NCBI GenBank assembly: GCA_964574935.1
Contig: CAZNOZ010000007.1
Location: 1 to 64,000 of the forward strand
Reading direction: 5' to 3'
Origin: JBBECE01 sp964574935
GTDB taxonomy: Bacteria; Pseudomonadota; Alphaproteobacteria; Rhizobiales; Devosiaceae
Length of the DNA: 64,000 nt
Below the pieces are notes generated by a model that saw only the letters and a program-made list of their open reading frames with translations, ran no database searches and was not told the DNA's origin. Below are positions 58,378-64,000 of the stretch, one piece after another. Each line of letters opens with the position of its first letter. Position 1 is the stretch's first letter. The position numbers were made by a program, and so were the translations under genes.

Positions 58378-59463
58378 ATGCTGTACTATCTCCAGCAATT
58401 CGGCGACGCCTTCACGCCTTTCAACGTCTTCAGATACCTTACCTTTCGCACCGGCGGGGCGACGGTCACGGCGCTGTTCTTCGTGTTCCTGTTCGGGCCG
58501 GCCCTGATCCGGTTCCTCGGATTGCGGCAGGGCCGCGGACAGCCGATCCGCGAGGACGGACCCCAGGGCCACCTTCTGACCAAAACCGGCACCCCGACCA
58601 TGGGCGGGCTGATGATTCTGGCCGGCGTGGTGGTGGCGACGCTGTTGTGGTCCAATCTCGCCAACCCGTATGTGTGGGTGGTGATCTGGATCGCGGTGAC
58701 GTTCGGGGCGATCGGGTTCTACGACGACTATCTGAAGATCACCTCGAGCTCGCACAAGGGCTTCGGCGGACGCCAGCGGCTGGCGCTCGAAGCCATATTC
58801 GCCGGTGTGGCCTGCTACATGGTCGCCAATGTCGGAGAGGCGCCGTTTTCGACGTCCCTGGCGTTCCCGTTCGTGAAGGATTTCGTGATCAATCTGGGCT
58901 GGTTCTTCTTCGTTTTTGGCGCCTTCGTGGTGGTCGGCGCGGGCAACGCGGTCAACTTCACCGACGGGCTCGACGGGCTCGCCATCGTGCCGGTGATGAT
59001 CGCGGCCGGTTCCTTCGGGCTGATCGCGTATCTGGTGGGCAACGAGGTGTTCGCGAACTACCTGTTGATCAATTTCGTCCCGGGCACCGGCGAGCTTTCG
59101 GTCATTTGCGGGGCGATCATCGGGGCGGGGCTCGGGTTCCTGTGGTTCAACGCCCCGCCGGCTTCGATCTTCATGGGCGACACCGGCTCGCTGGCGCTGG
59201 GGGGGATGCTCGGCGCCATCGCGGTGGCCACCAAGCACGAGCTGGTGCTGGCGATCGTCGGGGGCCTGTTCGTGCTCGAGGTCGTCTCGGTGATCGTGCA
59301 GGTGATCTCGTTCCGGCTCACCGGCAAGCGGATCTTCCGGATGGCCCCCATCCATCACCATTTCGAGCATCTGGGCTGGACCGAGAGCCAGATCGTGATC
59401 CGGTTCTGGATCATCTCCTTCATGCTGGCGATGGTGGGGCTGAGCTCGCTGAAGCTGCGCTGA
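58378..59463 (+). CDS. mraY: Phospho-MurNAc-pentapeptide transferase MraY
   Basis: A 361-residue polytopic membrane enzyme that makes lipid I on undecaprenyl phosphate. About ten transmembrane segments. Conserved: GPQGHLLTKTGTPTMGGLMI, IGFYDDYLKITSSSHKGFGG with the YDDY metal site, NFTDGLDGLAIVP, and ASIFMGDTGSLALGGMLGAI. The C-terminal RMAPIHHHFEHLGWTESQIV carries the PIHHHFE loop. No murD follows; the next gene is ftsW after a 95-bp gap. Confidence 0.96.
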   Translation: MLYYLQQFGDAFTPFNVFRYLTFRTGGATVTALFFVFLFGPALIRFLGLRQGRGQPIREDGPQGHLLTKTGTPTMGGLMILAGVVVATLLWSNLANPYVWVVIWIAVTFGAIGFYDDYLKITSSSHKGFGGRQRLALEAIFAGVACYMVANVGEAPFSTSLAFPFVKDFVINLGWFFFVFGAFVVVGAGNAVNFTDGLDGLAIVPVMIAAGSFGLIAYLVGNEVFANYLLINFVPGTGELSVICGAIIGAGLGFLWFNAPPASIFMGDTGSLALGGMLGAIAVATKHELVLAIVGGLFVLEVVSVIVQVISFRLTGKRIFRMAPIHHHFEHLGWTESQIVIRFWIISFMLAMVGLSSLKLR

Positions 59464-59558
59464 GGGGCGAGCGGCGCGTCGCGGGCGCCGGTTGGGGTTT
59501 GGTAACCACTGCCGCGGTAGGGTTCGACGGTCTTTTCGCGTCGGGCGAAGCCGGGCAG

Positions 59559-60719
59559 ATGTTCTCACGAGACTCCAAGAGCGCCCTCGCCGAATGGTGG
59601 TGGACGGTCGACCGCGAGCTGCTGGCGGCGCTCATGGCGCTGATCGGGGTCGGGATCGTCATGAGCTTCGCGGCCAGCCCGGCGGTCGCCGAACGGCTGG
59701 GGCTCGACGAGTGGCATTTCATCATCCGGCACGTGCTGTTCGCGGTGCCGGCGGTGGCGGTGATGGTCGGCGCCTCACTGCTGACGCCGCACCAGGCGCG
59801 GCTGGCGGCGCTGGGGGTGCTGGTCGTGTCCATCGTGCTGCTGGCGCTGACCCTGGTGTGGGGTACCGAAGTCAACGGCTCGACGCGCTGGCTGAGCGTC
59901 ATCGGCTTTTCCATCCAGCCCTCGGAGTTCGTAAAGCCGGCTTTCGCGGTCATCGCCGCCTGGCTGATGGCGGAGCGCATGCGGCGGCGCGACGTGCCCG
60001 GCCATGCGCTGACGGTGGGCCTATTGGTGGTGATCGTGGGGATGCTGGTGGTGCAGCCCGACGTCGGGCAGACGACGCTGCTGATCCTCACCTGGGCGGC
60101 GCTGCTGTTCATCGCCGGCATTTCGTGGTGGATCATTGGCGTGCTGGCGGCCAGCGCCGCCGGCGGGTTCACGGCCGCCTATGTGCTGTTTCCGCATGTC
60201 AGCCGGCGCATCGACGCCTTCCTCAGCCCCGATTCCGGCGACACCTACCAGGTGGACAAGGCCCTGCAGTCGCTTGTCGAAGGGGGCTGGTTCGGGCGCG
60301 GGCCGGGGGAAGCGGTCGCCAACCGGGCGCTGCCGGACGCGCATGCAGATTTCGTCTTCTCGGCCGCCGCGGGCGAGTTCGGAATCGTGTTCTGTCTGGC
60401 GCTAGTTGTCCTGATCGGTTTCGTGGCGGTCAGGGGGCTGAGCCGGGCGCAGGCGCTCGGCGATCTGTTCTCGCGGCTGGCGGTGAGCGCCCTGGCCCTG
60501 CAATTCGGACTGCAGTCGGCAATCAACCTGGCCGTTAACATCAACCTCATTCCGCCCAAGGGCATGACCTTGCCGTTTGTCAGCTACGGTGGCACATCGA
60601 TGCTTGCCGTCGCGTTCGGCATGGGCGTTCTGCTGGCGCTGACGCGGCGCAAACCGCAGGAGGCGATCGCCTCCGGGCTGCCGCTCGGCCGGGAGGCGCT
60701 CAGGCACGAGACCGGATGA
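59559..60719 (+). CDS. ftsW: Septal peptidoglycan polymerase FtsW
   Basis: A 386-residue SEDS-family protein that polymerises lipid II together with FtsI. Ten transmembrane segments. Seen: STRWLSVIGFSIQPSEFVKP (residues ~107-126), VQPDVGQTTLLILTWAALLF, SGDTYQVDKALQSLVEGGWF, PDAHADFVFSAAAGEFGIVF with the catalytic Asp, and INLIPPKGMTLPFVSYGGTS. The ATG at 59559 is chosen because the open frame continues far upstream into mraY. Overlaps murG by 4 bp. Confidence 0.94.
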   Translation: MFSRDSKSALAEWWWTVDRELLAALMALIGVGIVMSFAASPAVAERLGLDEWHFIIRHVLFAVPAVAVMVGASLLTPHQARLAALGVLVVSIVLLALTLVWGTEVNGSTRWLSVIGFSIQPSEFVKPAFAVIAAWLMAERMRRRDVPGHALTVGLLVVIVGMLVVQPDVGQTTLLILTWAALLFIAGISWWIIGVLAASAAGGFTAAYVLFPHVSRRIDAFLSPDSGDTYQVDKALQSLVEGGWFGRGPGEAVANRALPDAHADFVFSAAAGEFGIVFCLALVVLIGFVAVRGLSRAQALGDLFSRLAVSALALQFGLQSAINLAVNINLIPPKGMTLPFVSYGGTSMLAVAFGMGVLLALTRRKPQEAIASGLPLGREALRHETG

Positions 60720-61831
60720 GTGTATTTGCCCTGATGGCCGGCGGCACCGGCGGCCATCTGTTCGCCGCCCAGGCGCTGGCCGAGGAGCTATCGAAGCGCG
60801 GCCACCGTGCCGAGCTGGTCACCGACAAGAGGGCGGCGCCGATTTCCGAGAGCTTCCCGCCGCGCGCCATCCATGTGGTGCCGGCGGCGAGCCCCGATCC
60901 GCGCCGACCGGTCGCGGCGCTCAAGGCGGGCGGAATCATCGTTTACGGGCTGGCCGTCGCCTTCGGGGTCCTGAGAAGGATCGAGGCGGATGCAGTGGTG
61001 GGGTTCGGCGGCTATCCGAGCTTTCCGCCCTTTTTGGCGGCGGCGCTGATGGGAATCCCCGGGCTGCTGCACGAGCAGAACGCGGTGATGGGCCGCGCCA
61101 ACCGCGCCCTGGCGAGGTTCGCGGACGCATTGGCGCTGGGGTTCGAAGCGACGCGCGGCGCCGAACGGTTCAAGATCGCCAAGCATGTGACCGGCAATCC
61201 GGTGCGCGCCCAGGTTCTGGCGCTGGCCGGCAGGGCGCTGGCGCCGATCGAAAATGGCGGCGCGATCCGACTGCTGGTGTTCGGAGGCAGCCAGGGCGCG
61301 CGGTTCCTGTCCGAGGTCGTCCCCGGCGCCGTGATCGGCCTGCCGGAGGATTTGCGGGCGCGGATCGAGGTCACGCAGCAGTGCCGGGAGGAGGATCTCG
61401 ACCGGGTGACGCGTGCCTATGGCGAGGCGCGCGTCAATGTCGAGCTGGCGACGTTTTTTGCGGACCTGCCGGAGCGGATTGCCGGCAGCCATCTGGTGAT
61501 CGCGCGGGCCGGCGCCTCGACGATCGCCGAGTTGGCGGTGATCGGCCGCCCGGCGGTCCTGATCCCGCTGCCGGGGTCGCTCGACCAGGATCAGCTCGCC
61601 AACGCCTCCGTGGCGGCGGATGCCGGCGGGGCGGTGGTCATGGAGCAGGCCACCATTTCACCGCAATCGCTTGCCAGTGAGCTCGCCGGCCTGCTAGCCC
61701 GGCCGGAGAGACTGGCGACAATGGCCGCGGCCATGCAATCGCTCGGCCGGCCTGACGCGGCGAGCCGGCTCGCCGATATCGCCACCGAGCTGGCGGCGCC
61801 CCGGGCGCCGGCCGAGGGGGATACCCAATGA
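60716..61831 (+). CDS. murG: Lipid II synthase MurG
   Basis: A 371-residue peripheral glycosyltransferase that adds GlcNAc to lipid I. N-terminal LMAGGTGGHLFAAQALAEEL with the first glycine-rich loop, VVGFGGYPSFPPFLAAALMG, LHEQNAVMGRANRALARFAD, LLVFGGSQGARFLSEVVPGA, and VIARAGASTIAELAVIGRPA + VLIPLPGSLDQDQLANA for UDP-GlcNAc. Coupled to ftsW upstream and murC downstream by ATGA overlaps. Confidence 0.95.
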   Translation: MSVFALMAGGTGGHLFAAQALAEELSKRGHRAELVTDKRAAPISESFPPRAIHVVPAASPDPRRPVAALKAGGIIVYGLAVAFGVLRRIEADAVVGFGGYPSFPPFLAAALMGIPGLLHEQNAVMGRANRALARFADALALGFEATRGAERFKIAKHVTGNPVRAQVLALAGRALAPIENGGAIRLLVFGGSQGARFLSEVVPGAVIGLPEDLRARIEVTQQCREEDLDRVTRAYGEARVNVELATFFADLPERIAGSHLVIARAGASTIAELAVIGRPAVLIPLPGSLDQDQLANASVAADAGGAVVMEQATISPQSLASELAGLLARPERLATMAAAMQSLGRPDAASRLADIATELAAPRAPAEGDTQ

Positions 61832-63276
61832 AGATGCCCGCCAATATCGGGCCGGTCCATTTCGTCGGCATCGGCGGGATCGGCATGAGCGGCATCGCCG
61901 AGGCGCTGCATTCGCAGGGCTACGAGGTGCGCGGCTCCGACATCGCCGCCAGCGCCAACGTGGTGCGCCTGCAGAAGATGGGAATCGCCATCGACATCGG
62001 GCAGAAGGCCGACAATTTGCGCGACGCGGCGGTGGTGGTCATCTCCTCGGCAATCAAGTCTGACAATCCCGAGCTGGTGGCGGCCCGCGCCCGCTCGCTG
62101 CCGGTGGTCCGGCGGGCCGAGATGCTGGCCGAGATCATGCGGTTCAAGAACGCCATCGCGATCGCCGGCACCCACGGCAAGACAACGACCACCTCGATGA
62201 TCGCGGCGCTGCTCGACGCCGGCGGCATGGACCCCACCGTCATCAACGGCGGCATCATCAACGCCTACGGCACCAACGCCCGCATCGGGGAGGGCGACTG
62301 GATGGTGGTGGAGGCCGACGAATCCGACGGCACCTTCGTCAAGCTGCCGGCCGACGTGGCGGTGGTCACCAACATCGATCCCGAGCATCTGGATCACTAC
62401 GGCTCGTTCGAGCGGGAGAAATCGGCGTTTCTCAACTTCATCGAGAACGTCCCCTTCTATGGCTTCGCCGTGATGTGCCTCGACCATCACGAGGTGCAGG
62501 CCCTGGTGGGCGAAATCGAGGACCGGCGGGTGATCACCTACGGGCAGAACCCCCAGGCCGACATTCGCCTTCTGGGGCTGACGACCGGCAATGGCGGCAG
62601 CCGGTTTTCGGTCGCCATCCGCGATCGGCTGACCCGCACCGACAAGCTGATCGATGGCCTCAGCCTGCCGATGCCGGGCCTGCACAACGCGCTCAACGCG
62701 ACCGCCGCGGTGGCCGTCGCCGACCGGCTCGGGGTGGGCGCCGAGGCGATCCGGGAGGGGCTGGCGAGATTCTCCGGGGTGTCCCGGCGCTTCACCACCG
62801 TCGGCAAGGTTGCGGGCATCACCGTCATCGACGACTACGCCCACCATCCGGTGGAGATCGCGCATGTGCTGGAAGCGGCGCGGGCGGCGGCGAGCGGCGA
62901 CGTGATCGCGGTGGTGCAGCCGCACCGCTATTCGCGGCTGCACGATCTGTTCGAGGAATTCGCCGGGTGCTTCAACGACGCCGACACAGTGATCATCGCC
63001 CCGGTGTATGCGGCGGGGGAGAAGGAGATCCCCGGGGTGACCCATCTGGCGCTGGCCGAGCGTCTGCGCGCCACCGGGCATCGCGACGCAAGATTCATCG
63101 CGGCACCCGACGAACTGCCGGCGATGATCGCAAAGCGGGCCGGGGAGGGCGATTTCGTGGTGTTTCTGGGCGCCGGCAGCATCACCCAATGGGCGGCGGC
63201 GCTGCCCGGGCAACTTGAGACCCAGCTCGGGCGGGGCACGAAAAAGACGGAAAAGCGGGAAAAGCAAAGTGGCTGA
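61828..63276 (+). CDS. murC: UDP-MurNAc:L-alanine ligase MurC
   Basis: A 482-residue ligase that adds the first L-alanine. N-terminal IGPVHFVGIGGIGMSGIAEA, P-loop IAIAGTHGKTTTTSMIAALL, VVEADESDGTFVKLPADVAV, PEHLDHYGSFEREKSAFLNF, and IDDYAHHPVEIAHVLEAARA. Complete; its last 8 bases overlap murB. No fusion to ddl is seen. Confidence 0.96.
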   Translation: MKMPANIGPVHFVGIGGIGMSGIAEALHSQGYEVRGSDIAASANVVRLQKMGIAIDIGQKADNLRDAAVVVISSAIKSDNPELVAARARSLPVVRRAEMLAEIMRFKNAIAIAGTHGKTTTTSMIAALLDAGGMDPTVINGGIINAYGTNARIGEGDWMVVEADESDGTFVKLPADVAVVTNIDPEHLDHYGSFEREKSAFLNFIENVPFYGFAVMCLDHHEVQALVGEIEDRRVITYGQNPQADIRLLGLTTGNGGSRFSVAIRDRLTRTDKLIDGLSLPMPGLHNALNATAAVAVADRLGVGAEAIREGLARFSGVSRRFTTVGKVAGITVIDDYAHHPVEIAHVLEAARAAASGDVIAVVQPHRYSRLHDLFEEFAGCFNDADTVIIAPVYAAGEKEIPGVTHLALAERLRATGHRDARFIAAPDELPAMIAKRAGEGDFVVFLGAGSITQWAAALPGQLETQLGRGTKKTEKREKQSG

Positions 63277-64000
63277 GCCGGCTTCCTCGCAAAGCGAATC
63301 AACGGCGCCGGCAGCGTTCGACGACCTCCTGCCGTCGCTCGGCGACTGGGTGAACGACGTGCGCGGCCGGCTGGTCCCCAACCAGCGGCTGGCGGACATC
63401 ACCTGGTTTCGGGTCGGGGGGCCGGCGCAGCTCTTCTTCCTGCCCGCCGACGAGGCGGATCTGGCGCATTTTCTCGGCCATCTCGATCCGGCGATCCCGG
63501 TCACCGCGATCGGGCTGGGCTCGAACCTGCTGGTGCGTGACGGCGGCATCGCGGGGGTGGTGATCCGGCTCAGCGCCAAGGGGTTCGGCACCATCGAGCC
63601 CCTTGAGGGGCACCGGCTCAGGGTCGGCACGGCGGTGCCGGACGTCAAGCTGGCGACGGCGGCGGCCGAGGCCGGGATCGACGGGCTGAGCTTTTATCGC
63701 GGCATTCCCGGCGGCATCGGCGGGGCGCTTTACATGAACGCGGGATGCTACGGCACCGAGACCCGCCAGCGGATGGTCGAGCTCAGGGCCGTCACCAGGG
63801 ACGGCGAGATCGTCACCGTGCGCAATGACGCGATGGGCTATTCCTATCGCCATTCGAACGGTCCCGAGGGCGCCATCTTCACCCAGGCCGTCTATCAGGG
63901 TTCGGCGGGCGAGACCGAAGCGATCAAGGCCCGCATGCGCGAAATCACCGAGACGAGAGAGGGCTCGCAGCCGACCAAGTCGCGCACCGGCGGCTCGACG
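63269..64000 (+). CDS. murB: UDP-N-acetylenolpyruvoylglucosamine reductase MurB (3'-truncated by window)
   Basis: The first 244 residues of a FAD-dependent enzyme that makes UDP-MurNAc. The frame starts with GTG at 63269, 8 bp inside murC, and is open to the window end. Seen: RGRLVPNQRLADITWFRVGG, PVTAIGLGSNLLVRDGGIAG with the FAD-binding SNLL, LSFYRGIPGGIGGALYMNAG, and EGSQPTKSRTGGST at the edge, where the catalytic serine motif begins. The N-terminal ~20 residues (ASSQSESTAPAAFDDLLPSL) are an extension. Confidence 0.93.
   Translation, partial: MAEPASSQSESTAPAAFDDLLPSLGDWVNDVRGRLVPNQRLADITWFRVGGPAQLFFLPADEADLAHFLGHLDPAIPVTAIGLGSNLLVRDGGIAGVVIRLSAKGFGTIEPLEGHRLRVGTAVPDVKLATAAAEAGIDGLSFYRGIPGGIGGALYMNAGCYGTETRQRMVELRAVTRDGEIVTVRNDAMGYSYRHSNGPEGAIFTQAVYQGSAGETEAIKARMREITETREGSQPTKSRTGGST

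Noticed and set aside
58647..60719. 690-codon frame covering the end of mraY and ftsW
   Set aside because: Only the part from 59559 resembles FtsW; the first half is a shadow of mraY in another frame.

Overview
The window is chromosomal DNA from a high-GC alphaproteobacterium, most probably of the order Hyphomicrobiales (Rhizobiales). This rests on the very GC-rich third codon positions throughout, a division and cell-wall (dcw) cluster next to an A-type RNase P RNA, DUF2336, HlyU and ArsR-SRPBCC proteins, and a metF gene preceded by a fused ArsR-methyltransferase regulator. The sequence is a draft scaffold. It contains two runs of exactly 100 N; one is flanked by an identical 55-base overlap and is therefore not a real gap.

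Layout. 1-10 kb: small metabolic and envelope genes, including an ArsR/SRPBCC pair, a periplasmic protein, an acidic-repeat membrane protein, an ArsR/YjbQ pair, a GyrI-like protein, a flavodoxin, a large OmpA-type protein, an ankyrin lipoprotein, a TauE exporter and a SIMPL protein. 10-15 kb: tRNA-Ile2(CAU), a PilZ protein, a formamidase/acetamidase next to purU, two sugar oxidoreductases and an APH(6)/hydroxyurea-type kinase. 16-27 kb: a complete, tightly packed glycogen operon (glgP-glgB-glgC-glgA-pgm-glgX). 27-30 kb: an AT-rich intergenic block, two tandem secreted paralogues of unknown function and alanine dehydrogenase. 30-37 kb: a pentapeptide-repeat membrane protein, a DUF2461 protein, an SdpI/SdpR-like pair, an SH3 protein broken by a gap and an alginate-lyase-like protein. 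37-45 kb: OsmC, ettA, a RelBE-type toxin-antitoxin pair, an esterase, a diguanylate cyclase, a host-attachment-type protein, a MOSC protein and a DUF2336 protein. 45-49 kb: two divergent ArsR regulators, metF, a membrane-anchored unknown and a DjlA-like co-chaperone. 49.5-64 kb: rnpB, a small XRE/membrane-protein module and the dcw cluster rsmH-ftsL-ftsI-(antisense reductase)-murE-murF-mraY-ftsW-murG-murC-murB, which runs off the end.

The glycogen block covers synthesis (Pgm, GlgC, GlgA, GlgB) and breakdown (GlgP, GlgX) on one probable transcript with start/stop overlaps. The dcw cluster makes UDP-MurNAc-pentapeptide and lipid II and supplies septal synthase parts. It differs from the usual order: mraZ is not before rsmH, murD is not between mraY and ftsW, and a reductase gene lies antisense between ftsI and murE.

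The structural signal I find most interesting is that two cargo blocks (the ompA-type gene, and the sdpI/sdpR-like pair) are each inserted just after a gene on the plus strand. Each is followed by a second copy of that gene's 3' end. One copy pair is identical over 111 bp. The other is only about 76% identical, with mostly silent changes, which suggests an imported allele. No integrase or transposase is visible in the window.
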